Positions 39,171 to 50,172 of a stretch of 64,000 bases of DNA are shown one piece after another; the first letter of the stretch is position 1, and each line of letters begins with the position of its first letter. Origin of the DNA: Pleurotus djamor (lineage: Eukaryota > Basidiomycota > Agaricomycetes > Agaricales > Pleurotaceae). The stretch covers positions 33,090 to 97,089 of the forward strand of contig JAPEVF010000132.1 of the NCBI GenBank assembly GCA_029747585.1, written 5' to 3'. Both the position numbers and the translations under genes were made by a program. Under the pieces are notes generated by a model. That model searched no databases. It worked only from the letters and a program-made list of their open reading frames with translations, and was not told where the DNA came from.

Positions 39171-41485
39171 ATGATACTTCTTGTCCCCGCACTCTTTGCT
39201 ATTCAACAAGCTTATGCTCTCAACAATGGCATGGCTAGGACGCCGCCGATGGGCTGGAACCCTTATAATGCCTTTTCGTGAGTATTCATTATCTTGACTG
39301 GGGTCCTGAAATATACTGTATGTAGCTGCTCGACAACCGAAGCACAGTACAAAGCTGCGGCTCAGAATCTGATTGACTTGGGACTCAGAACGCTTGGTTA
39401 TAACTTCGTCAATCTGTGGGTTTTTATGCCGACATATCCGTTAATTGGTACTGAAACCAGACATTACCCAATGAAGTGACTGTGGCTGGCAGGGCAAAGC
39501 TCGAAANTCTAGTGGCGGCTTCACCTGGGACGNTACTCAAATTCCCAATGGCGTACCTGCGCTGGCTTCGTTTGTTCACAGCCTTGGTATGAAGTTTGGC
39601 GTTTACAGCGACGCGTTCGTAAGCTTCATCTCATATAAATGACCATTCTGAACTGAGGACGGTTNGTTACTCAGAGGCTTTTTTGCATGCGATGCCGTAG
39701 GCGGAACTGCTCGATATCTTGGTAGCTTGGGACNCGAGGCCGACGATGCCCGGACGTATGCGTCTTGGGGAGCAGATTATCTCAAGGTATGCTTGATTCT
39801 GTGACGGATCTCGTTCCCAAAGCTTGAAACATATCCCAGTATGACAATTGCTACGCCGTCAGCCAATCTGACTTCGTCAATCCCGACCCTCCTGTTAGTA
39901 CGTTCTCTGTTCCTCCTTGAGACGTCGCTGATCCTCCCATAAGATACAAGTACGCCAATTTACTATGTATGTCTACAACAATATGAAGTACTTATTCTTT
40001 TTAGCTTGAGGTAAGTCTTATACATCCAACGCTTTGATAGTCTGACAACTCTGTTNATTGAAGCCACATTTCACCGCCATGAGAGATGCCCTTGCTACTA
40101 CAGGACGGCCCATCGTCTTCTCTGTCTGTGAGTGGGGTGNTCAGGATCCCGCTCGATGGCCTGGGACTGCTGTTGGGAATTCTTGGAGAATTTCGTACGT
40201 GGCCTTTTCAAACCNAGCATGACCTCCGTTGATGAACGACTCATCGTAGGAATGATGTNGGCCCTTCGTGGGACAACCTTCTCCGAATAATGAACCAATT
40301 GGTCCCTATCACTGGGTTTGCCGGTCCTGGAGGTTGGAATGACCTTGATCTGCTTGAAGTCGGAAATTCAGGCTTGACCCTAGCTGAGCAGCAAACTCAA
40401 TTCGCATTTTGGGCCGCGGCTAAGTCAGCCTACCCTCTTGATTCATTATGGAAGTTTTTCATTGGGACAATCACTCTAGGTCACCACTCTTCATCTCCAC
40501 CGACCTATCTAGGGCTTCATCTGATACCTTGAATATTCTGAAGAACAATCGGATTATTGGCCTGAACGTATGTTTCCCTTTTTCCTTTGGTGGAATCTAT
40601 CAGTGACACCATATCCAGCAAGATAGCCTTGGTAAGTCGATCGCGTTCAAACGGCGATACACGACCGACCACGATGTATGGGCGGGGCCCTTATCGGACG
40701 GTTCTACCGTTGCAAGTGCGTATTCGACTTCCTTCGACTTTTTAACAGGGCCTAATATTGTTGTAGTCATTATCAACTTCCAAAATAGTGCCCGCTCAGT
40801 TACGTTCAATCTCACCGACNTCGGCTTCTCAGCAGCCACAGTCGTCGAACTAATTTCTGGACGTTCTTTCGGACGTGTGACTAATTCGTGGGTTAATCAT
40901 TGTTCCGTGTTCGTTGCATTGCTTACATTCCTTTTGGACAGTCTTACCACCTCGATCCAGGCCCATGGATCTCTCGTGTTCAAGCTAACAAACACTACAC
41001 CAGCACCGGTCTTGGCGTTTACGAAATACCCAGCATCTTCTGGGACCCTCACCGGCGGTGCATCAATTCGAAGCGTCAATTCCACTGTGTCTGCCGTGGG
41101 TTTCGTTGGTATGGGTGGCACACTGACCCTCCATAACGTGGATGGTGGTTCATCTGGCGGTACCAAGTTGCTCTCGATTGATTATATCAACGCGGAGGTT
41201 TCCTTCTCTAACTCCGCCTGCTCGAACTGTCGCAATGCCTTTATCAGTGTCAACAATGGGTCACCCGTACAAGTGCAGATGCCCATCTCCGGCCAGGTGC
41301 GTAACTATCTTGGTGTCAGATTAATCGCTCACGAACAACAATGTGGTTGACAGAGTTGGGATATTTTGTTCGCTGGATATCTGGTCTCCCTGTCAGGTTT
41401 TACGCCAGGGAAGACAAACACGCTGCAAATATCCAATCCAAACGCTTGGACTCCCGATTTCGTATCAATCAATGTAGCTGTGTAA
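39171..41485 (+). CDS. secreted alpha-galactosidase, GH27
   Basis: Retaining alpha-galactosidase of family GH27, secreted to release alpha-linked galactose from plant galactomannans and oligosaccharides. The start at 39171 gives a signal peptide (MILLVPALFAIQQAYA) followed by NGMARTPPMGWNPYNAF. Later exons contain MKFGVYSDAG, the nucleophile Asp in ADYLKYDNC, VFSVCEWG, the acid/base Asp in the RISNDV segment and FAGPGGWNDLDLLEVGN. The catalytic domain ends near 40870. A C-terminal beta-sandwich (about 40950-41480, SIQAHGSLVFKLTNTTPAPV onward to NPNAWTPDFVSINVAV) looks like a carbohydrate-binding module of the CBM35 kind. There are about ten introns. Ns upstream (38880-38910) lie in the presumed promoter. 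Confidence 0.9.
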
Positions 41486-41567
41486 GACGCGTAGAACAGG
41501 TTATATACTCTAAATCGCACCAAATAAATCAAACCGTATTCCCGCCAGAAGATCTAAAAGCCGCACT

Positions 41568-42964
41568 TTAAAAGGGGCTCTGATGCGTGAGGATGCAATG
41601 AAGGAAGTGATGAGCCGCTATAGTAAGAGGTATAACTGGCAAGAATCGCACGATCCTTGGCAAAATACGACGAGGAGGGCCTTTGGCACCAGCTTGATCA
41701 ATAGCGGCGACTTCCTCCTGCGTCAATGGGCCTATTGAACGTAAACACATTAGCCGACATCATTGAGTGGCTGTCACTTGACGTACCTAACTTCGCGACG
41801 GCAAGGTATTCTTCAAGGTGGGCAGACTTTGAACTCGTGCTGGAGGCGGTATGATCGGTATGGGCAGAAACTATGTTTACAGAAGAACATACGTGACGAT
41901 GACCGCACCCTTCTGCTTCACCCAGGAAAGTAGGACTTGGGTTGGCGAGNCCCCCCAGCCTCCCTGCTGCAGCTGCAATTGGAGCATCCACGGGACCTCC
42001 AGGGAACTCGGTAATAGGGCTGGAAAGAAGCAATCAGACCTACGTCTCAGCTTCAACTTAAGTAGGTGGGGGTGAGCTTACGCGAGAGAATTGTAGGCTT
42101 CGATGATGATTCCGTGCTTTGAACAGTAATCGATAGTTTCTTTCATCTCAGAATAATTGTAGGGGTGAACTCGAATCTGGAGGCTGGCGCGTCAATCGCA
42201 ACTGAACGGAGAATCTCCTTGTGAAACTGACTTGGTTGACGGCGGGTACGATTTTCGCTGTCTTCATGAGCTTTTGCAAATCGTCGACCAAGAAGTTGCT
42301 GACACCAATGCTCCTACAAATCATTAAGATGTCTAAGCGAACGAGGTCTCACTAAAGCATACTCACTTTGCAAGGCCGCTTGCTTTGACCTTTTCCATGC
42401 CTGACCATGTTTCCTGGATATTCGGAGCGAATAAGGGGGCGTGTATGAGGTATAAATCGACATGTTTGAGACCAAGCTATAAATAGTGTGAGTATGAGCG
42501 TCATTGTTATGTTTAGCGCAGTCGCCATTTAAGCTCTTAGTTCTTTAGCCTAAGTTTAAGCTTCGATAGGCACTCACCCGCTGTAAACTATCACGTATAG
42601 CCGTTTGAACGCCTCCACCGTCGTACTTCGTAGTGAGGTACAGGTCGCTACGGTCAAGGCCGCTCTCTCTGATAGCTAACGCCACACCTGTTTCGGTTTG
42701 ATAAACTTGTGCGCGTCAGGATAGTCGAGAAACGAGCAAAATTTGGACATAAGCTCACTGGCTGCAGTGTCGATATGTGAGTAGCCACATTCTATAGCCT
42801 GTTCAACATATTCCGTGACGTCCTTGCCTTTCCACACGCTCCCTGTACCGAACGCGATAGCAGGTATCTACGAAATTTAGATGAGCGTCCAGAAGCATGC
42901 ATAGACAACTCAACATCGACGTACTTCGTGACCGTCATTGAGTTGGATTGTACCGAACGACATT
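41568..42964 (-). CDS. aldo/keto reductase
   Basis: NADPH-dependent (beta/alpha)8-barrel oxidoreductase. The start at 42964 gives MSFGTIQLNDGHEV. The catalytic tetrad is visible: Asp and Tyr in HIDTAAVYQTETG, Lys in YLTTKYDGGG and His in DLYLIHAP. Later blocks are KSIGVSNFLVDDLQKLMK, VPAVNQIRVHPYNY, HGIIIEAYNSLAPI and, after a problematic N at 41950, SPTQVLLSWVKQKGAVIVT. The last exon (LTQEEVAAIDQAGAKG onward) ends with a hydrophobic tail around FLPVIPLTIAAHHFLHCIL, possibly a membrane anchor. Deleting that N restores the frame, so it is probably an assembly artefact. The substrate cannot be told. Confidence 0.87.
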
Positions 42965-43353
42965 GTCAAGTGGGGAGAAGGATAAAAGGGAGGTTGTTTG
43001 TATGGGAATCATCACACACTAAGCACTTATATAATTGGGTTGAGAACATGCCCCAGGCACGCATGCTCGATCAGACGGAGCTACCCTGAGATCAGCCACA
43101 GGCGTCAGTGACGGTGGAAAGGCGTTCGAGTTACACAAGGGCGTTCTAGTGAGGATGTGGAGGATAAAGTAAAACTTTTTATACATATGTAGGCAAGGTA
43201 CAAAAGGCATAGGCTCTACAGCGGAACAGTAACGATTCGTTCATATTATATATCCATACAGCGAGAGGTCATGATGAAAGGAACAAAAGGAGAATCAGTC
43301 GACAGTAACAGAAAACGTTGAAGCAGATAGCGAATAGCAGATAGGACGAAGGA
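42965..43353. other. intergenic region AKR-RNR1
   Basis: About 390 bp between the 3' end of RNR1 and the start of the aldo/keto reductase, both on the minus strand. No coding or RNA feature is recognised. Confidence 0.4.
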
Positions 43354-46300
43354 TCAACCAGAGCACATAAGACAAGCTTCCTTATTCTCTAACGAACATT
43401 GAAGCTTCGCTTCCTCTAGCTCACGATCCTTCTGTCTCTGGAGGGCCGCGGCGAACTCGGGATCAGCCTCTGCAGCCTTGCGTGTCTTGTCGTCCAAGGA
43501 CAGAGCAGCAATACCTTGTTCGGCGGATGTGGTGGAGGATGAGGATGAGGCGACTGGTGCTGCCAGTGTCGTTGAGGNCGCTACCAATGTAGTCAACACT
43601 GCAGCAGGCGCTGCTGTGGAGGAGGCGGCAGGTCGAACGGGTGAAGACGACGAAGGCGTAATAGGTGTGCGAATACCACCGGTATCCCGCGTCGGACGAG
43701 GAGTAGTCGCCGCCTGCTGTTGCTTCTTAGCATCCTTGAGCACAGATTGATCGACAGTGAATTGGATAGCTTGAGCGGCAGGTCTGGTACGAAGGTAGTA
43801 CATCCCAGTCTTCAAACCCTTCTTCCAACCGTAGAAATGCATACTCGTCAGTTGGCCGAGAGTAGGAGCTTGGAGATGGACGTTGAGACTCTGACTCTGG
43901 CAGATGAAAGCGCCTCGGTCNGCAGCCAAGTCNAGAACCTTCTTCTGACTGATTTCCCAGACGGTCTTATAGATAGCCTTGACGTTATCAGGAATGTTGG
44001 GGATGTTCTGGATGGAGCCGTTNTGCGCGATGATCATGTTCTTCATATGGTCGTCCCAAAGACCGAGGTCAACAAGTTCGCGCAGGAGCCATGGACAGAC
44101 AACCTGGAATTCACCAGCNAGGACACGACGCGTATAGATGTTGCTTGTGTAAGGTTCGAAGCACTCGTTGAATCCAAGGATCTGACTCGTGGAGGCAGTT
44201 GGCATAGGCGCAGTGAGGAGCGAGTTGCGCAAGCCATGCTTCGCGATCTTCTCCTTCAAACCAGCCCAATCCCAAAGATCGGAGGGAGTGACTCCCCAAA
44301 GGTCATATTGAAGTTGGCCTTGAGAAGCAGGACTGCCTTCGTAGGTTTCGTATTTTCCATCGGTCTGTGCCATCTCACAGCTCGCTTCGAGGGCACCATG
44401 GTAGATGGTCTCGAAAATCTGCACGTTCAATTCTCTAGCGGCCGGAGAGTCGAAAGGGATGTGCAGCGCCATGAAGGCATCGGCAAGACCTTGCACACCG
44501 ATACCAATGGGACGGTGACGCATGTTCGATCGGCGAGCTTCAGGTGTAGGGTAGTAGTTGACGTCGATGATACGGTTGAGGTTGAAGGCGACAACCTTGG
44601 TGACGTCATGGAGCTTCTGGAAGTTGTACTTGCCGCCTTGGATGAACGACGGGAGAGCAACCGATGCCAAGTTACAAACTGCAGTCTCATCGGGAGACGA
44701 GTATTCGATGATCTCTGTGCAGAGGTTAGAAGACTTAATGGTGCCGAGGTTCTTCTGGTTGGATTTGCCTATGACTCGTTAGTCAAATACAGTCAATGAG
44801 ATATTGCAGTTTCACTTACTGTTTGCAGCATCCTTGTAGAGCATGAAGGGACCGCCAGTTTCGATCTGAGCTTCGAGGATGGCATACCATAGCTTCTGTG
44901 CAGGGATAGTCTTTCGGGCACGACCCTCTTTCTCGTACTTCTCGTAGAGAGCGACAAACTCGTCGCTGTGAACTTCGTGAAGACCAGGGGCTTCATTGGG
45001 GCAGAACAATGACCAATCTTCGTTGGCTTCGACACGCTTCATGCTAACACCAAAGTAGGTAAGACGACCGAAGAGAGATATCGAAGAGAATGGGAAACGC
45101 ACAATAGATCTGGGATCCACAGAGCATAGAAGAGATCACGGGCACGGGCTTCTTCCTTTCCATGATTCTTTCTCAGGTCCAGGAAATCAAAGACATCAGC
45201 ATGCCATGGCTCAAGGTAGATGGCAAAGGCCCCAGGGCGCTTGTTACCACCTTGATCGACATAGCGAGCAGTCGCGNCGTATGCACGAAGCATAGGCACG
45301 ATCCCGTTCGAGTAACCATTCGTGCCGGCAATATAAGAGCTGTTAAGAGGTATTACTCCCTATGATCCAGAAGGTAGCGATGATACACACCCTGTAGCGC
45401 GGATGCAATGAATGTTCAAGCCGATACCTCCAGCCGTCTTACTAATCATCGCGCAACTCTTCAGAGTATCATAGATACCCTCTATCGAGTCGTCCTTCAT
45501 GCAGACAAGGAAGCACGAACTCAGTTGAGGATGCGGGGTGCCAGCGTTGAATAGCGTAGGCGATGCATGAGTGAAGTATCGCTCCGACATGAGGTTATAA
45601 GTCTCAATGACGCGTTCAATATCGTTACCATGAATGCCAACAGCGACACGCATGATCATATGTTGGGGGCGTTCAGCGACACGTCCATTGATTCGAAGAA
45701 GATAAGAGCGTTCTAGGGTTTTGAAGCCGAAGCTGGTTTGAGGTGAGAACACGCTCCTTCACACTGGAGGGTCAGGCTTACTAATTGTAGTGGAAGTCAC
45801 GGTTGTAAATTATCGCTGAGTCGAGGAGCTCGGAGTTGGCTTGGATGACTTTGTACGTCTCGTCCGAAATCATTCCTGCCGGACGTCCATTCTTTGGATT
45901 GACTAAGCAACAAGTTGAGGCAATTGACTATTTGTAAGGCGAAACGAAGTCATACCGTAAGTGTAAAGATCATGAATGACCTGTGAGAAACTCTTCTTAG
46001 TTTCTTTGTGCAGGTTGGAGATAGCAATTCGCGCGGCCAGGACAGCGTAGTCCGGGTGCTTGGTTGTGAGATAAGCCGCGGTCTCCGATGCAAGGTTCTA
46101 TTGAAACCAACGATAAGGAGACGAGAGAGCGCGTGGAAGGAGTTGCGTACATCGAGCTCCACAGTGGTGACTCCTTGGTAAACGCCAGCAACAACCTTCT
46201 GTGTCACTCTGCCATATCGTTGAGGTGTTAGAACTCAAGCCATCAAGAAGCTCCGACTGACTCTATTGGGTTCACGTAGTTCATGTCAAGGCCATAGCAC

Positions 46301-46537
46301 AACTTGTCGATCCTCGTGGTGATCTAAAGAACATGAGGCAACTGNATCGATATGGTCGCCGCTCAGACGTACTTTGTCAAACTGGACGCGCTCCTTGCGC
46401 CTATCAGAGCCATAAAAGTCAGTCCACCAAAAATTGCGCGACGCGTTGACGACGCGACTCACCCATCTAAAGGATGACAGTCAGGCCGGAAACAAGGACG
46501 TTCCAAAGCACATACCTCGCTTGAAAACATAAGCCAT
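43354..46537 (-). CDS. RNR1: ribonucleoside-diphosphate reductase large subunit
   Basis: Class I ribonucleotide reductase alpha subunit, which makes dNDPs for DNA synthesis in the cytosol. The start at 46537 gives MAYVFKR. To continue into the conserved [11 protein letters not shown] the gene must include a 4-nt exon (46463-46466) between introns 46467-46515 and 46401-46462; exon 3 is 46373-46400. Then follow [18 protein letters not shown], the ATP-cone region, [38 protein letters not shown] with [47 protein letters not shown], the radical-site block [16 protein letters not shown] and [20 protein letters not shown]. The C-terminal swinging arm ends in CLMCSG with the redox pair. An Ala/Ser/Thr/Pro-rich linker of about 90 residues sits before that arm. 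Confidence 0.95.
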
Positions 46538-47368
46538 CCTTGGCGAGTTGAGCAGGCGAGGGGAAGAAGGTTTGGAGGTGGTGGTGAGAGGACAAGGTTG
46601 TGAAGGAGCAACGCGTCGCTTTTATCGCGTCTGATTCATCTGTTGATTTGTTTGGCCTTGCTTGATTTCGATGGTCCCTGAACACGCGATTCATTAGTGA
46701 CCCGTGACCGTGGCTTAGACGCCCTTGAGGACTAGCTTAGCGCTCGTTGATCGTTCTCCAAGACCCCAACTTTTTCGTGGCTTTTTACAAGTCCTTTAAT
46801 TTCTCTCCACCTCTATAAATNGACCACGACGGTCAATCTATCGAACACTGTGAGCTCATGGGAACTACTGAGGCCCGGAGCCATTCCTTCCAACTANTTG
46901 CGGTTGAATTAATCGGGTTCTCATTCGAGTGACTACTTCTGAATCGCATAGTAAACACAAATGCCAAGGTAGCGAACTCCGTTCTTCTAGCTTCAAGTCC
47001 TAGCCACTACTCTTATGTCGACGTGCAACTTTTCTCTCGCTTCCCCTCGGAATGAATATCTCCTCCCTTGTCACCATGTTCTAGTCATCGCCGGCCTTTC
47101 CTAAGCCTTCGGTCATGAATGGTCATATCTCATCGTTGCAGTTCAACGATAATTGCCCTGTGGCGTACACGAGCTTGCCATGAGACAAGTACCGCTGATA
47201 GCGACTTTCTCTGTTTCCTCAGGTTCGTCGCCGACTTCGCGCCGCAATTGAAGAAAGTCTTGACAAAGTGCAAATAATATCAGATTCCCAAAATTAAAGT
47301 CCTTATATGAAAACGTTGATCCATCATAGCGTCTCTACGTAGACATCCACCCACACAACGAATCAAAT
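46538..47368. other. intergenic region upstream of RNR1
   Basis: About 830 bp of probable RNR1 promoter and flanking DNA. ACGCGT-like sequences (for example GACGCGTT near 46440 inside intron 2 and AACGCGTC near 46610) resemble MCB cell-cycle elements; fungal RNR1 genes are MCB-regulated, so the one at about 46609-46616 is a candidate site. No coding frame is recognised. Confidence 0.35.
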
Positions 47369-47641
47369 CTAGTTAGCCCGTTGCTCACGGTGAGGCGTTT
47401 TTCTGACCCTGCATACTCTGTGCAAGGTCATCAATTCGGCAGATGTATGACCTTTGCACCGTGGGCACGCCTTTTGAGTTATCACCTTTATTGACAGATC
47501 ATCGGACCACACTTCGTATGCATTTTCGATCATAAATGAGCTACAGTTCTGGCACGCTACTTTCATATACCAGCTCTGAAGGCTCTTTCTACCAAGTCCG
47601 GCCCATTGGTACCGGCGGATCCACAGCATGCCCCTTTGCAC
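47369..47641 (-). CDS. possible small zinc-ribbon-like protein
   Basis: An open frame of 90 codons contains VACQNCSSFMIENAYEVW followed by KACPRCKGHTSAELM, two CxxC pairs 33 residues apart, as in a zinc ribbon. The frame upstream (47563-47787) has GCKGACCGSAG in another phase, so a spliced gene is possible. I do not recognise a family, and the region could equally be non-coding or a relic. It is divergent from the P450 at 47824. Confidence 0.25.
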   Translation of the reverse strand: MQRGMLWIRRYQWAGLGRKSLQSWYMKVACQNCSSFMIENAYEVWSDDLSIKVITQKACPRCKGHTSAELMTLHRVCRVRKTPHREQRAN

Positions 47642-47823
47642 CCACTCAGATGGACCTGGATGGACCCATAGTTTTTTCTCTCAGCACCTCCGCGCGCCGC
47701 GTTCTGCGAATAAGCTAACGGCATTCCGATTAGATGATTGACAAGTTTCACGATGGCAATTATCCACGCCTCATGTAACTGGATCAATCACATAAACAGT
47801 CAGACGATCTTGGTGGATTCAAG

Positions 47824-50073
47824 TTGACCATCTCCAGTTCCTCTATGTCCAGCTTACTGTTTGCCGAAGTAACTGCTCTCATCGTTGCAGGAGCCGTTCT
47901 CTTTCAATGGGCAACGAAGAAACGTCCTTATCCTTTCCCCCCTGGCCCTAAGCCATTACCCATCCTCGGTAATGCGTTGGACATCCCGTTATCCCGACCT
48001 TGGGATGCCTACTCACAATGGGGTGCTCAATACGGTATGTTACCTGCCCATCCATTTTCCACCGTTGATACCTTGCTGCAGGTGATTTGACCTACGTATC
48101 TGCGTTTGGGATCAACGTCGTGGTTATTAACTCCTACGACGTCGCAACCGAACTATTTGATGGGCGGTCCAATATCTATTCGGATAGACCTGAAATGCCT
48201 CTAGCGCAGTTGTGAGTGGTTAACTTGTACTCCACCATCCCATCCTCTTCCCTTTCCTGACGCATCCTTACGCTTTCAGAACTGGCTGGGACATGACTAT
48301 GGCCACCCATCATTACGGCGATACTTGGCGAAAGCACCGCAGTCTATATCATAAGAAGTTTAAGCAAGAATCAATACATCAATTCAGGCCGCTGCTAACC
48401 GGCAAAGCTCACGAACTACTCCACGACCTCCTCAATGACCCTCACGAATTAATTGAACATGTACGAAAGTACGGATGTCCTCCCTTCGTCCTAAAACCTT
48501 ACTCATTCGTATCTTCTTTCCTTCAATACACTTCTTAGCTACCCGGCAGCAATTGTCATGTATATATGCTACGGTCATACAATTGCCCGGCGGAACGACC
48601 CCCTCGTCGATATATCTGATGCAGCGGCTCAAGAAGTCGCTGCAACTATTCTTAAAGGATCACAAATAGTTAACATCATTCCATTGGGTAAGATCGCGCG
48701 TGTTCACGGGACCTCGACGCCACTGATTCCTCACCGTCAGCCCGTTATCTGCCCAGTTGGTTCCCTGGATTCCAACGTAAGGCAAGAGAATGCAGAAGAA
48801 AAGTCGATATTATGAAGAACGTACCCTATCAGTCAGTCAGACGTCATATGGTGCGCCGATTCTTATCTTTGTGATGCTTTGTAGCTGAACATTCCGCTCA
48901 GAACAATGGCAATACCATCCCCTCATGGATGTCTGAGCTCCTCCAGGAAAACGACGCTAACGGTGGGTCCCTCGAGCAAGAAGAGATTATCAAGGCTGTG
49001 AATGCTTCGAGCTTCGCGGGTGAGCACTTTCGCTCAATAACCCCGTTTCTGAATTGACAAAGAGGACAATGTCAGCCGCTCATGAAACTGTACGTCATCC
49101 TGTCACCGTTACAAGCACCACCCCTAATGCTCGCATAGACATCGGCAACACTTCAATTCTTTATCCAAGCCCTAATACTCTTCCCTGAAGTTCAAACCAA
49201 AGCTCAAGAAGAGCTTGATCGTGTATTAGGACCGGGTGTACTCCCCACATTTGACGATAAACCCAACCTTCCCTATATCGAGGCAATTTATATGGAGGTC
49301 TTAAGATGGAGACCACCTACTCTAATCGGTGAGTTTCGCCACCTTTGCTCCGTAGGTCGACTAAACCTAATATCTCGTAGGCGTGCCACATGCGACCAGT
49401 CAAGATGACGTCTACAGAGGATATCTTATTCCTAAAGGCGAGTAGTCACGACCAAACCTTATGAATGCATCGAACCTTATATTTCCGTACGACAGGCGCG
49501 ATGCTATTTCCAAATATCTGGTACGTGAAGCTTCTCTTATGGTTGACGTCTCCCCTTAAAGCAGCGTCATTGTAGGGGCATGTGCCACGATCCCATCATG
49601 TTCCCCGATCCTGAACGCTTTATGCCTGAACGCTTTTTGAACGATAACGGTACCGTGAAGGATGAGAAGATCATCACGTTTGGGTTTGGGCGTCGGTGAG
49701 CACACGTTCTATGACTTTATGTTTACTTCCCCTTCGATCTAACGATCACCAGAGTATGTGTAGGAAGCCATCTCGCCCATGAAAGCATTTGGGTGGCTAT
49801 GGCAGCCTTGCTATCTGTTTTCCGATTCTCAAAAGCCAAGAACGAAATGGGTGAGGTCATCGAAGTAACACAGGAATTTTCCGATAGTCTCGTTATGTGA
49901 GTAGCATCTTTTACGTTGTTCTTCGCGCTCTTAGATCGTTGCTTGATCGTACCTCGTTCAGATTCCCCTTGCCGTTTCAGTATTCCATCACACCACGCTC
50001 TGAAAGCTGTAGGCAGGCTATTTTGAAGGCACCTCGACTTCAATTGGATAGCTTAGAGCTGCGAGGGTTTTGA
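47824..50073 (+). CDS. cytochrome P450 monooxygenase
   Basis: Membrane-anchored haem monooxygenase of the fungal CYP type. An N-terminal anchor (LLFAEVTALIVAGAVLF) is followed by the Pro-rich hinge YPFPPGPKPLPILGNALDIP. Exons continue with AQYG, DLTYVSAFGINVVVINSYD, ATHHYGDTWRKHRSLYHKKF and, after several introns, the I-helix AAAHETTSATLQFFIQAL. The I-helix requires a 14-nt exon (49076-49089). The ExxR motif is EVLRW, followed by GVPHATSQDDVYRGYLIPKG, FPDPERFMPERFL and the haem loop FGFGRRVCVGSHLA. The stop is at 50073, giving a P450 of normal length. In-frame ATGs at 47824 and 47845 are both usable. The substrate is unknown; relatives in mushrooms form large, rapidly diverging families. Confidence 0.9.
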
Positions 50074-50172
50074 TCCCGGTACCAACACCTAACTAACGTG
50101 CGATGTGCTTTCCGGACATGACATTAACGCCTTTCAATGACAAGGGGTACTCCTACGACCTCCTAATCCCTC

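Noticed and set aside
43720..44799. 359-codon plus-strand open frame
   Set aside because: It lies antisense to the strongly conserved RNR1 coding exon; long mirror frames are common opposite GC-biased exons.
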